From Dehalococcoidia bacterium (lineage in GTDB: Bacteria; Chloroflexota; Dehalococcoidia; Tepidiformales; Tepidiformaceae), in contig JADLBC010000045.1 in the NCBI GenBank assembly GCA_020847985.1, forward strand, positions 1 to 64,000: a stretch of 64,000 bases of DNA, in the 5' to 3' direction. The position numbers and the translations under genes are program-made. Below the pieces are notes generated by a model, which was given only the letters and a program-made list of their open reading frames with translations, was not told the DNA's origin and did no database searches. Below are positions 6,920-15,818 of this stretch, one piece after another (position 1 is the stretch's first letter; each line of letters begins with the position of its first letter).

Positions 6920-9631
6920 TCATTCGATACGCTCCGCCCGGAGCCCGAGGATGTCGTCGTACCGCAACTCGAAACCGGGAACAGCCCGGGCCAGGCCGTC
7001 CTCGTCGAAGCTCAGAACCCGGTGGTGCCGAAGCCAGGCAGACCGCGCCCACGTCTTCGGTGAGTCCAGCCGAGCCAACGCACGAACGAGGTCGAGCCTC
7101 GTGACCGTCACGGAGCATTTGAGCAGCTGGAGCGTCTCCGCTCGCGTGGGCGGGCGCTGCGGGATTGGCGAATCTGACGGCAGCCGGATGACCACCGGCA
7201 CGGAAGGACCCGCCAACCGCGTAAGTGCCTGGAGCCTGGGGTGCAGATCCGGCGCGTCTTCGGCACGCGGGTCCTTCAGCAGTCCGGCCGGGTCGGTTCT
7301 TCGGCCCGGAGGACCAAGTCGCCGGGCGTCGGCTTCACCAACCTCTGCGAGCCGAGCGTTCTCCAGGTCCCGCCACGTGCTGCTCCACCGCGCTATTGGC
7401 ACCCCCGCCGACGGTGAGCCCTCGGCTGTCTGGTAGACGCGCTCGATGAGCGCTTCGATTTCGTCCGGGATGGCGATCGTTTCGCGATCGCGAAGCGCAT
7501 CCCAGGTGCGCAGCAGGACGTGTTCGTTGTAGACGCTGGTGAACGCCGGGTCGAAGGCCGGGCCGTGGCCATCGGTGGCGACGTTGCGAATAAACAGCAC
7601 GGGCGCGCCGGGGCCAGGCCGGTACTGTCGCTCGTGTCGCATCAGCCGCCCAGATCGCTGCAGCAGGAGATCGATCGGCGCGAAATCCGTGACCATGAGG
7701 TCGAAGTCCAGGTCGAGAGATTGTTCCACCACCTGGGTTGCGACGAGGATGTGCCGCCCTTCCCGCATCCCGCCGGGGCCGAACCTTTTCAGGCACTCCC
7801 CCTCGATAGCCTCGCGGCGTTCGTGCGTGAACCGCGCGTGAAACAGGGAGAGTTCCTCGTCCGAGAAGTGTTCTCGCAGCGCCAGGAAAGTCGATTGTGC
7901 GCGCGCCACGGTGTTGCAGATGACGACGGCGTAGCCATCCCCTGGAAGTTTCGACCGCAGGAAGTTGGCTAGCTCCGTGGGATCTTCTGCGCAGTAGGCG
8001 ATCCGAAGCGTTCGGCGAACGCGGTCGCTCACCTTGAGATTGCCACGACCGCGAACAGTGGAACCGTCGAGCCACGTCACGCGCGGATAGTCGACCGCAT
8101 CACCCTCGATCAGCTTCGCCCGCGGGTTGACTCCCTTCGCATACGCCTGCATGAGCTGATTGCGCCGTTCGGCCGGCAAGGTCGCGGAAAGCAGAATCAC
8201 GGGTGAGCCCAGCGCGCCAAGCCATTGCAGCAGCCCGGCAAGTAATCCCGTCATGTACGCGTCGTAGGCGTGCACCTCGTCGACGATGACCGTCTTCCCC
8301 GCCAGCCCGAAGAGACGCACGAACACGTGTTTCACCTGCAGGACCGCCATCAGCGCCTGGTCCACCGTCCCGACGCCATACGCGGCGAGCAATGCGCGCT
8401 TTCGTTGCAGGAACCATTCGCCGGCGCCGGCTGTGCCCGCGGTGAAGCCCAAGGTATTGGCATCGGTGTCATCCGAGATGTTCGAGGGCAATACCGGGAG
8501 GTCGTGCTTGAGTATCGCGCCCCCATAGGCCAGCACCAGGTTGATGTCGTCGCCCCCGGCAAGATGGTCCAAGTAGCGCCTGCCGAGGTAGTGCGCGAAC
8601 CGCTGGTACATCTGGTTCGCGGTCGCCTGCGTTGGCAGAGCGACATACAGCCCACGGGCGCCGCGGGCTGCGAACGAATCCGCCAGCAATAGCGCCGCTT
8701 CCGTCTTCCCTTCGCCCATAGGCGCCTCGATCACGACGAGGCTCTGGTTCGGAACCGCCTCGCGCAGCCCCTCCACGGTCGACTGGAGGTGGTTCGGCGC
8801 CCATTCCCACAGGGACGTGAATGCGCGTGGCCGGCCCGGTTCCGGGTAGTCCTCCCAGCGCAGCGCAACGAGCACGCGCACAGCCCGGTCCTGGACGCGT
8901 ACGGAGTAGGACGGCAGGTCGTCGGCGCCTTCCGGGTCGTATTCGAAGAACCCTGGGTCATCGATTGAGCCGATCCAGTCAGCGATCGAGACGAATCCCG
9001 CGAGAAACATTTGGGCGGTGCCGTCGGGCGCCTTCGTGGGGACGATCGTCTCACCCGCCCGGTTGCGCGGGAGGTCCATCACATCCCGGACTGCATTGAA
9101 CAGGTCCCGCCGGGCGGCCTCCCAATCGCCAGCGAAAGGGTGGCCGTCGTCTTCCTGCAGGTCACTCGCCGTCAGCCTCGAAGAACCGATGGGGAAACTC
9201 CCGTGGTGTCCGCCAAGAATCGTGCCGAGCGTAGCGGCCAGGCGTCCCTCGACCCCGACGCTTTCCAGGTAGCGAGGAATGAAGTGGGCGCCCACCTTGC
9301 CATGACCCATGCCTGGGTCCAGGTAGGCGGTGAGTCCAGTGCTCGCCAATCGAGCCGCGTGGTTCCGGTCTTTCGCCTGGAATGGCCTGCTGGCCTTACC
9401 CAGGTCGTGCAAGGCGGCGAGGAACGCGACCCAGCGGCGGCATTCTTCGTGCTCCAGACCGAACTGGACGGCCAGAAGGTCCCGCGCGCTTCTCGGCAAG
9501 CATTGGTCCCAGAGCGCCAAGGCCACCGCGCCGACATCCACCATGTGGCACGCCAATGGGTGGTACGCCGCGTTCGCCGGCGCTTCGTCTTTGAACTTGC
9601 CTGCCAGCTTGACCCAGGGGATGGACTCCAC
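6920..9631 (-). CDS. cas3: Cas3 helicase-nuclease (type I-E)
   Basis: A 903-residue Cas3 with an N-terminal HD nuclease followed by an SF2 helicase. HD-domain residues are visible at His24, His75-Asp76 (LHDLGK) and His142-His143 (GGHHGSF). Helicase motifs are Walker A GEGKT (306-310), DEVH (451-454), SAT (482-484) and a motif VI stretch, LLLQRSGRLMRH. Cascade recruits it to unwind and degrade target DNA. The GTG start at 9631 has GGAG eight bases upstream. It is separated from cse1 by 307 nt and so is probably transcribed on its own. Confidence 0.97.
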   Translation of the reverse strand: MESIPWVKLAGKFKDEAPANAAYHPLACHMVDVGAVALALWDQCLPRSARDLLAVQFGLEHEECRRWVAFLAALHDLGKASRPFQAKDRNHAARLASTGLTAYLDPGMGHGKVGAHFIPRYLESVGVEGRLAATLGTILGGHHGSFPIGSSRLTASDLQEDDGHPFAGDWEAARRDLFNAVRDVMDLPRNRAGETIVPTKAPDGTAQMFLAGFVSIADWIGSIDDPGFFEYDPEGADDLPSYSVRVQDRAVRVLVALRWEDYPEPGRPRAFTSLWEWAPNHLQSTVEGLREAVPNQSLVVIEAPMGEGKTEAALLLADSFAARGARGLYVALPTQATANQMYQRFAHYLGRRYLDHLAGGDDINLVLAYGGAILKHDLPVLPSNISDDTDANTLGFTAGTAGAGEWFLQRKRALLAAYGVGTVDQALMAVLQVKHVFVRLFGLAGKTVIVDEVHAYDAYMTGLLAGLLQWLGALGSPVILLSATLPAERRNQLMQAYAKGVNPRAKLIEGDAVDYPRVTWLDGSTVRGRGNLKVSDRVRRTLRIAYCAEDPTELANFLRSKLPGDGYAVVICNTVARAQSTFLALREHFSDEELSLFHARFTHERREAIEGECLKRFGPGGMREGRHILVATQVVEQSLDLDFDLMVTDFAPIDLLLQRSGRLMRHERQYRPGPGAPVLFIRNVATDGHGPAFDPAFTSVYNEHVLLRTWDALRDRETIAIPDEIEALIERVYQTAEGSPSAGVPIARWSSTWRDLENARLAEVGEADARRLGPPGRRTDPAGLLKDPRAEDAPDLHPRLQALTRLAGPSVPVVIRLPSDSPIPQRPPTRAETLQLLKCSVTVTRLDLVRALARLDSPKTWARSAWLRHHRVLSFDEDGLARAVPGFELRYDDILGLRAERIE

Positions 9632-9698
9632 TTTGCTCGCTCCGCCGCGGACGGCGATATGCGTGTCATTCGTCCGCGAGGGGGAGTATCGACTCCTG

Positions 9699-9719
9699 CC
9701 GCGACATCTCGTGTCGCGG
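9699..9719. promoter_or_regulatory. Inverted repeat in the divergent cas3 / RCC1-gene intergenic region
   Basis: CCGCGACA-TCTCG-TGTCGCGG, a perfect 8-bp inverted repeat with a 5-nt centre, followed on the plus strand by TTT. It lies 68-88 nt upstream of the cas3 start. It could be an operator for cas3 or a weak hairpin; the sequence does not decide. Confidence 0.3.
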
Positions 9720-9811
9720 TTTCACCATGAACAACCTGGGGCCAATCGCCGGGGGTTCCTTGCGGGGCGCGGCCTGGGGTAGGATGCCGGCGATCCTGCG
9801 GGGGTGGCCGG

Positions 9812-11872
9812 ATGAGCGCGGGAGCGGTTCGCCGGGCGGTTGTTGTTGTCGTGGCGTTGCTCGCCTGCGTGCTCCCCGAGGGTATCGATCGGGCCGCCGC
9901 GACGCCGGATCCGCCAGCGATCACGGCCATCGCGGCGGGTGCGACGCACACCTGCGCGATCGTGGCTGGCGGCGTGCGGTGCTGGGGCAGCAACGCCGAC
10001 GGCGAACTCGGCGACGGCACCAATACCGGCCGCCTCACGCCCGTGCCCGTACTCGGACTGGGCTCGGGGGTGACCGCGATCGCCGCCGGCGACCGCTTCT
10101 CCTGCGCGCTGACCTCGGGCGCCGTGAAGTGCTGGGGCGCGAACGGCTACGGCGAACTCGGCGATGGGACGAACACGCCGAGCAACGTCCCGGTTGACGT
10201 CTCGGGCCTCTCGTCCGGGGTGGTCGCGCTGTCGTCGGTGCATGGGTCCCATGCCTGTGCCGCGACCGCGAGCGGTGCCGTCTGCTGGGGGCGCAACGAC
10301 GCCGGGCAACTGGGCGACGGCACCACGGAGGACCGTCCGGCACCCGTTGCGGCGGCGGGCGTCGCCGGGGGTGCAATCGCGCTCGCGGCGGGAGGAAGGC
10401 ACACCTGCGTGGTCAGTGCCGGGGGTGGCGTTTCCTGCTGGGGATTCGGCGAGAACGGCGAACTCGGCAACGGCACCACCACGAGTTCGCTCGTGCCAGT
10501 GGCGGCGAACGGCCTCGCCTCCGGCGTGGTCGCCATCGCCGCCGGGCACGACCACACCTGTGCTGTGACCGATGCGCAGGTCACGCCCGGCTTCGAACGC
10601 GCGAAGTGCTGGGGCGACAACAGCCACGGCGAGATCGGGATCTGGGTCGTCGGTGCATACGTGAATGCCCCGGCGCAGGTGGTCGGCCTCACGTCGGGCG
10701 TTACCGCCATCGCCGCGGGCGAAAACGTCTCGTGCGCGGTGGCGTCGGGCAGCGTGAAGTGCTGGGGCGTGAACGCGAACCACCAGGTGGGCGACGGCAC
10801 GACCTCGGTTCGCCCCTACCCGGTGACGACGATCGCGTCGGGGGCCACCGCTGTGGTGGCGAACGGCTCCGGCTGCGCGCTCGTGGCGGACGGCGGCGCC
10901 CGGTGCTGGGGCCCGAACGGCTCCGGCCAACTGGGCGACGGCACCACCACCGAAGCGGCGACGCCGGTGGCGGTCGTGTTCGCCGCGGGCGCGACGAACC
11001 TCGCGTTCATGTCGTCGCCCGGTGATGCGCACACGTTCGCCGCCTTCGCCACCCAGCCGGCCGTGGCGGTACGCGACGCCAATGGCACGACCGTGACGAG
11101 CGACGGCGCGACCGTCGTGACACTTTCGCTGGAGAATGCACGCGGCGCCGTGCTGACCTGCGCAGGCGGGCTGAGCCGGACCGTGGCGCAGGGTGTGGCC
11201 ACCTTCGCAGGCTGCCGCGTGGACCTGGCGAACACCGGCTACGCACTTCGTGCGACCGCGAACCCGGCGCTCACAGCCGCGACCTCGGCACCGTTCGCGG
11301 TCGCGGCCGGGCCTCCTGCTCCGGCGACGAACGTGACCGCAACGCCGATCGCCGGGCCGGGCGCGCACCTGTCCTGGGACGATGGCTCCGCGGGCGCGAC
11401 GGTCGCGTTCGCGGTCTATCGCTGGAAGTGGGGCGAAGGGAATCCCGTGGTCGTCGCCGGCGTGGTGCCCGCTTCGCAGCTGGCATTCGATGACGTGGGT
11501 TTGGAGCCCTCGACGCTGTACTTCTATTGGGTGGTGGCGAGCAACCTCGCCGGCGGCACGTGGAGCACGGCGGCACAGGTCACGACGCCGGGCGGGCCAC
11601 CAAACGCACCCGCGAACTTGGCGGCGGTCGCGACCGGGCGAACGTCGGTCAGCGTGACCTGGAACGATGCGTCGGCGAACGAGCTCGGGTTCATCCTCTT
11701 CCGGTCGGACGGCGGTGCCTGGGAGGTCGTGGAGTGGCTCCCGGCCGGGACGACCGCGTACGCCGACAGTGGCCGGAACCCGGCGAGCTTCTACTTCTAT
11801 TGGGTGTGGTCGTGGGGCTGGAACGGCTTCAGCGTCGCGCCATCGATCGTGCTCGCGCTCACCTACCCGTAG
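9812..11872 (+). CDS. Secreted RCC1-repeat protein with C-terminal tandem Fn3-like module
   Basis: A 686-residue protein. It has an N-terminal signal peptide (RRAVVVVVALLACVLP, cleavage near residue 30) and then about seven RCC1-type repeats of 45-55 residues (to about residue 395). Each repeat has an AIAAG-x-HTCA strand, CWG and GELGDGT. The two Cys per repeat could form a disulphide outside the cell. A roughly 100-residue beta-rich linker follows, then two Fn3-like domains (about 497-686) ending WSWGWNG...LALTYP. That C-terminal module is nearly duplicated in the giant protein at 57300-64000. The function is not known; an extracellular adhesive or carbohydrate/protein-binding role is inferred. 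Confidence 0.85.
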   Translation: MSAGAVRRAVVVVVALLACVLPEGIDRAAATPDPPAITAIAAGATHTCAIVAGGVRCWGSNADGELGDGTNTGRLTPVPVLGLGSGVTAIAAGDRFSCALTSGAVKCWGANGYGELGDGTNTPSNVPVDVSGLSSGVVALSSVHGSHACAATASGAVCWGRNDAGQLGDGTTEDRPAPVAAAGVAGGAIALAAGGRHTCVVSAGGGVSCWGFGENGELGNGTTTSSLVPVAANGLASGVVAIAAGHDHTCAVTDAQVTPGFERAKCWGDNSHGEIGIWVVGAYVNAPAQVVGLTSGVTAIAAGENVSCAVASGSVKCWGVNANHQVGDGTTSVRPYPVTTIASGATAVVANGSGCALVADGGARCWGPNGSGQLGDGTTTEAATPVAVVFAAGATNLAFMSSPGDAHTFAAFATQPAVAVRDANGTTVTSDGATVVTLSLENARGAVLTCAGGLSRTVAQGVATFAGCRVDLANTGYALRATANPALTAATSAPFAVAAGPPAPATNVTATPIAGPGAHLSWDDGSAGATVAFAVYRWKWGEGNPVVVAGVVPASQLAFDDVGLEPSTLYFYWVVASNLAGGTWSTAAQVTTPGGPPNAPANLAAVATGRTSVSVTWNDASANELGFILFRSDGGAWEVVEWLPAGTTAYADSGRNPASFYFYWVWSWGWNGFSVAPSIVLALTYP

Positions 11873-12099
11873 CCCCATCCGGCGGCATTTGTGAACGTTC
11901 GGCCGCGGCGTGCGGGCCACGCTGGACCTCTTCGAGCTCCCCGCACTGAAGTTCAGAAAGTAGCCGCCAACCGGTATGCGGACTTTATCTTGGGAGGGGT
12001 GCCCGGGACTTCTCGCGGACCGGGTTGCGCCCAATTTGCGGCCAACGTAGTTTCGTAATATGACAGATTGAGAAAGGACAGGGCGGTCGAAGCTGAGAG

Positions 12100-12175
12100 T
12101 GGTGGGCGATGAGGGTCTCGAACCCCCGACATCCTCGGTGTAAACGAGGCGCTCTAGCCGCTGAGCTAATCGCCC
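12100..12175 (-). tRNA. tRNA-Val (anticodon TAC)
   Basis: Minus-strand cloverleaf: acceptor GGGCGAT/ATCGCCC, anticodon stem CCTCG/CGAGG with loop TTTACAC (anticodon TAC), T-arm GGGGGTTCGAGACCC. The discriminator A and 3' CCA are encoded (12103-12100). Confidence 0.96.
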
Positions 12176-12224
12176 ATGGCCTCAGTGTATCAGCGCCGCG
12201 CTCCAAAGCACCGCGAAGCGGGAC

Positions 12225-12253
12225 GGGGAGCCGGCGGTGGGTGCCGGCTCCCC
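12225..12253. other. Strong stem-loop in the 385-nt tRNA-Val / DUF4332 gap
   Basis: GGGGAGCCGGC-GGTGGGT-GCCGGCTCCCC, a perfect 11-bp stem with a 7-nt loop and no U-tract on either side. It lies 50 nt upstream of the tRNA 5' end. The rest of 12176-12560 contains no supportable gene. Near its right end TAGACT (12510-12515) resembles other -10 hexamers in this window and could drive the next gene. Confidence 0.4.
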
Positions 12254-12560
12254 GAATGGACACGTGGGCGCCCCTCGGCGCGATACCGCGACTGCCCACG
12301 TCCCCGGAGACGGGATTGGCCTCGACGGCCGTACCGCTGTTCTACCGGCCTGATGCTGCTCGCGTCAATGTGACCAATCGAAAACAACTATCCAGGGCCC
12401 GGCGTGTCTCGGGGCCTCGTCGGCATTCCCGGACGCACGCCGCAATGTCAAGGGTTGTACGGGTTCTCACCGATGTTTCTTTTGGTCTGGGTCTCGCGGC
12501 CTTGCAGGCTTAGACTGCTACCGTCTCCGCTCACCCACACTCCGCGGGGAGAGGTCGTTC

Positions 12561-12965
12561 ATGGCAAAGATTGTCGAAATCGAAGGCATCGGCGAAAAGC
12601 ACGCCGCCACCCTCGAAGGCGCCGGCATCCCGACCGTTGAGGCCCTGCTCGCCGCGGGCGGCACCTCCAAGGGCCGCGAAGAACTCGCCGGCAAGACCGG
12701 GCTCAAGACCAGCCAGATCCTCGAATGGGTCAACCGCGCCGACCTGATGCGCGTCAAGGGCGTCGGTTCCGAATACTCCGACCTCCTCGAAGCCGCCGGC
12801 GTCGACACCGTCAAGGAACTCGCTACCCGCCGCGCGGACAACCTGCACGCGAAGATGCTCGAGGTGAACACCGCCAAGAACCTCGTTCGCCGTCCGCCCG
12901 CCCTCAGCCAGGTCGAGGCCTGGGTCGCCGACGCCAAGACCCTCCCGCCGGCCGTCAGCCACTAG
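12561..12965 (+). CDS. DUF4332 helix-hairpin-helix protein
   Basis: A 134-residue protein starting MAKIVEIEGIGEKHAATLEG. Two helix-hairpin-helix-like units are visible, IEGIGEKHAATLEGAGI and MRVKGVGSEYSDLLEAAGV, as in the DUF4332 family, whose members are inferred to bind nucleic acid without sequence specificity. The ATG has a good Shine-Dalgarno (GGGGAGAGG). The stop is 2 nt from the next start, so the two genes form an operon ending at the terminator at 13170. Confidence 0.85.
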   Translation: MAKIVEIEGIGEKHAATLEGAGIPTVEALLAAGGTSKGREELAGKTGLKTSQILEWVNRADLMRVKGVGSEYSDLLEAAGVDTVKELATRRADNLHAKMLEVNTAKNLVRRPPALSQVEAWVADAKTLPPAVSH

Positions 12966-12967
12966 CG

Positions 12968-13147
12968 ATGGACCAGCTCATCAACCTGCTGGTCGAACGC
13001 ACCGGTATCAGCCGCGAGCAGGCCGAAAAGGCCATCGAAACCATCACCGGCTTCCTCAAGGAACGCCCGGAGATGGCGGCGAGCATTCTCGGCGGCGCGG
13101 CCGGCGGCGATATCGGCAAGAAGCTCGGCGGGCTCTTCGGCCGCTGA
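12968..13147 (+). CDS. Small helical protein of unknown function (59 aa)
   Basis: MDQLINLLVERTGISREQAE followed by a second helix (AIETITGFLKERPEM) and a Gly-rich tail (GGAAGGDIGKKLGGLFGR). It starts 2 nt after the DUF4332 gene and ends before a strong terminator, so it is very likely a real co-transcribed gene. The helical-pair sequence resembles small DUF2267/DUF937-like proteins, but I cannot assign it. Confidence 0.75.
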   Translation: MDQLINLLVERTGISREQAEKAIETITGFLKERPEMAASILGGAAGGDIGKKLGGLFGR

Positions 13148-13169
13148 GCCCTCCCTGCCAGCCACGAAA

Positions 13170-13197
13170 CAGGGGCGCCCCATCCGGGGCGCCCCTG
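13170..13197. terminator. Terminator hairpin between the convergent 12968 gene and alcohol dehydrogenase
   Basis: CAGGGGCGCCCC-ATCC-GGGGCGCCCCTG, a perfect 12-bp stem with a 4-nt loop, placed between two convergent stops (13147 and 13220). There is no long U-tract. It probably serves both directions. Confidence 0.75.
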
Positions 13198-13219
13198 CTG
13201 TGCTTCCCGGCCAGGCCGT

Positions 13220-14293
13220 TTAGAAGGTGATCACCGAGCGGTTCACTTCGCCGTTCTTCAGGGCCGCGTAGGCCTCGTTGATCTGGTCGAGCGTGTACCG
13301 CCGCGAAATCAGCTCGTCGATCTTGAGCCGCTTCTGCCGGTACAGCTCCATGAGCCACGGCATGTCGTAGGTCTGCCGCGTCGAACCATAGAACGACCCG
13401 TGGATCGACTTCTCCGCGAAGATGAAGTCCGGCCCCGGCAGGCTCACCGACGCCCCGATCGGGATCATGCCCACCACCACGGCCTTGCCGCCGCGCTTGG
13501 TCATCGCCCAGCACTGCTCCGCCGTCTTCGCGAGCCCGATTGCCTCGAAGGCGTAATCGACGCCGCCGCCCGTGATCCCCTGCACCTGCTGGATCGCGTC
13601 GCCCTTCGAGGCATCGACCACATCGGTCGCGCCGAATTCCCGGGCCGCCGCCAGCTTATTCTCCAACAGGTCGACGGCGATGATGCGCGACGCGCCCGCC
13701 AGCTTCGCACCCTGGATGATGTTCAGGCCGACGCCGCCCGCGCCCACCACCGCCACCGTCGATCCCACGGGCACCTTCATCGTGTTCGTGACCGCGCCCA
13801 CGCCCGTCATCACGCTGCAGCCCACGAGTGCCGCCACTTCCATGGGCACGTCGTCCGGCACGATCACGCAGGCGTTCTGGTGCACCAGCTGGTACTCGGC
13901 GAACGCCGACATGTTCGAAAACTGCGGGATGGGCTGGCCCTTGAGCTTGATTCGCCCCATGCGCGAAAGCGCCGCCGAGTTGCCGCACAGGTATGGCTTT
14001 CCAACCACGCAGTAATCGCATGCGCCGCAAGACGTCACGAACGCCACCACGACACGGTCCCCCGGTTTCACCCGCGTGACCCCAGGGCCGACCTTCTCCA
14101 CGACGCCCGCCGATTCGTGCCCGAGCACCGTCGGCACCGGGTAGCGATAGCTGCCCTCCATGAAGTGCAAGTCCGAGTGGCAGACACCGCTTGCGGCGGT
14201 CTTGATCAGCACTTCGCCGTGCTGGGGCTCGTCGATCTCGATGTCCTCGAGCACGAGCGGTTGGTTGATACCGTACATAACGGCGGCTTTCAT
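13220..14293 (-). CDS. Zinc-dependent alcohol dehydrogenase (medium-chain MDR family)
   Basis: A 357-residue MDR enzyme. It shows the catalytic-zinc region SGVCHSDLHF and GHESAG, the structural-zinc cluster SCGACDYC...YLC, and the Rossmann motif VGAGGVG. It oxidises an alcohol or reduces an aldehyde with NAD(P); the substrate cannot be read from sequence. The ATG at 14293 gives the family N-terminus (MKAAVMYGINQPL) and follows a GGGGGGA ribosome-binding site. It diverges from the CoA-transferase gene at 14502 across a 208-nt region, and the pairing suggests a shared catabolic role. Confidence 0.92.
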   Translation of the reverse strand: MKAAVMYGINQPLVLEDIEIDEPQHGEVLIKTAASGVCHSDLHFMEGSYRYPVPTVLGHESAGVVEKVGPGVTRVKPGDRVVVAFVTSCGACDYCVVGKPYLCGNSAALSRMGRIKLKGQPIPQFSNMSAFAEYQLVHQNACVIVPDDVPMEVAALVGCSVMTGVGAVTNTMKVPVGSTVAVVGAGGVGLNIIQGAKLAGASRIIAVDLLENKLAAAREFGATDVVDASKGDAIQQVQGITGGGVDYAFEAIGLAKTAEQCWAMTKRGGKAVVVGMIPIGASVSLPGPDFIFAEKSIHGSFYGSTRQTYDMPWLMELYRQKRLKIDELISRRYTLDQINEAYAALKNGEVNRSVITF

Positions 14294-14447
14294 GAGTCCC
14301 CCCTTTTGTTGCGCCCGCACCGGTACCCGGCCCGCGGTGACACGATCGGCGATTCGTCCCGGCACCAGCCAGGGTGTCAACGCGGTCCGGCATGATCCTG
14401 CGGGCGCCAGAAGTATAGACGAAACGCCCATGGAGCTATCGAATGCG

Positions 14448-14476
14448 CTGACGGCGTGCGCGGAAATCGCTAGACT
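14448..14476 (+). promoter_or_regulatory. Predicted sigma-70 promoter of the first CoA-transferase gene
   Basis: CTGACG (14448-14453), a 17-nt spacer, then TAGACT (14471-14476). The start would be near 14483, about 20 nt before the ATG, with GGAGG at 14491-14495. Confidence 0.55.
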
Positions 14477-14501
14477 GCCGCCAAAGCACCGGAGGCACGC
14501 C

Positions 14502-15716
14502 ATGGCCGCCCTTGAGGGGATGAAAGTCCTCGACCTCACCCAGTACGAAGCCGGCCCCAGCGCCGGGCAATACCTGGCCTGGTTCGGCGCCGATGTCGTC
14601 AAGGTCGAAACCCCGCGCGGCGGCGATTCCGGCCGCCACACCGAGGGCGGCAAGGACTCGCTCTACTTCCTCAGCTTCAACCACAACCAGCGGAGCCTTG
14701 CCCTCGACCTTGCCCGCGCGGAGGGCCGCGACCTCTTCCTGCGCCTCCTCCCGAACTTCGATGTCGTCCTCGAAAACTTCTCCCTTGGCACCATGGAGCG
14801 CCTTGGCCTGGGCTACGACGTGCTCAAGGAGCATCACCCCGGAGTCATCTACGCCACCATCAAGGGCTTCGGCACGACCGGTCCGTACAAGGACTACAAG
14901 TGCTTCGACTGGGTCGCCCAGGCCGCCGGCGGCTCGTTCAGCATCACGGGTGAAGCCGATGGCCCGCCCATGCGCCCCGGTGCCACCTTCGCCGATACCG
15001 GCACGGGCAACCACGCCGCGCTCGGCATCCTCGCCGCCTACGTCGAAAAGCTTCGCACGGGCCGCGGACAGGTCGTCGAAGTGTCCATGCAGGAGACCAT
15101 CGTCAACTTCATGAAGACGCAGATGTCCTACCGCGAACGGTACGACGGCGGCGTCATCCCCCGGCGCGGCAACCGCTCCGTTTCGCCCACGGCCCTGTAC
15201 CCCTGCGCACCCGGCGGCCCCAATGACTGGGTCTTCTTCATGCCCGTCACCCAGCGCATGTTCGATGCGCTCATGACCGCGATCGGCCGGCCCGAACTCG
15301 CCGCCGATGAGCGCTTCGCCACCACCCCGGCGCGCAACCGCCACGGCGACGAACTCGATGCCGAGATTTCGAAGTGGACCCGGGAGCGCACCAAGTTCGA
15401 AGTCATGGAGTACCTCGGGCCGCTCGGCGTCCCCGTCGGCGCCGTCTACGACACCAACGACATCCTCGAAGACCGCCACCTCATCGAGCGCGGGCAGATC
15501 ATCACCTACGAGCACAAGGGACGTGGCACCGTGAAGATGCCCGCTCCGCCGATCCATTTGAGCGAATCCGACGTTCCCGTCATCCCAGCTCCGCTGCTCG
15601 GCGAGCATACGGCCGATGTCCTCGCGCGCGAACTCGCCCTCAGTGAGGCCGAAGTCGAATCGCTCGCCGCCCGCGGCATCGTCTCCACGGGTGCCATCCT
15701 CGCCGCTGCGACCTGA
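14502..15716 (+). CDS. Class III (CaiB/BaiF) CoA-transferase
   Basis: A 404-residue family III CoA-transferase beginning MAALEGMKVLDLTQYEAGPS, with ENFSLGTMERLGLGYDVLKE and GFGTTGPY as in formyl-CoA transferase relatives. The catalytic Asp is Asp165 in GATFADTGTGNHAALG. It moves CoA between carboxylic acids through an aspartyl anhydride. GGAGG lies six bases before the ATG. Acceptor and donor are unknown; the neighbouring LysR gene and importer suggest a taken-up organic acid. Confidence 0.9.
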   Translation: MAALEGMKVLDLTQYEAGPSAGQYLAWFGADVVKVETPRGGDSGRHTEGGKDSLYFLSFNHNQRSLALDLARAEGRDLFLRLLPNFDVVLENFSLGTMERLGLGYDVLKEHHPGVIYATIKGFGTTGPYKDYKCFDWVAQAAGGSFSITGEADGPPMRPGATFADTGTGNHAALGILAAYVEKLRTGRGQVVEVSMQETIVNFMKTQMSYRERYDGGVIPRRGNRSVSPTALYPCAPGGPNDWVFFMPVTQRMFDALMTAIGRPELAADERFATTPARNRHGDELDAEISKWTRERTKFEVMEYLGPLGVPVGAVYDTNDILEDRHLIERGQIITYEHKGRGTVKMPAPPIHLSESDVPVIPAPLLGEHTADVLARELALSEAEVESLAARGIVSTGAILAAAT

Positions 15717-15818
15717 CACCGGTGGCGCGGGCATGAACGCCGGCACGGGCGGCGTGGGGTCGCGGTAGAATTGTCTGCCGCCTCCCCCGGCGGGAGCACG
15801 ATCGGCCCTGGAACACGC

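Noticed and set aside
9722..12034. A 770-codon minus-strand frame opposite the RCC1 gene
   Set aside because: Arg/His-rich low-complexity product; the plus strand encodes regular RCC1 repeats with a signal peptide.
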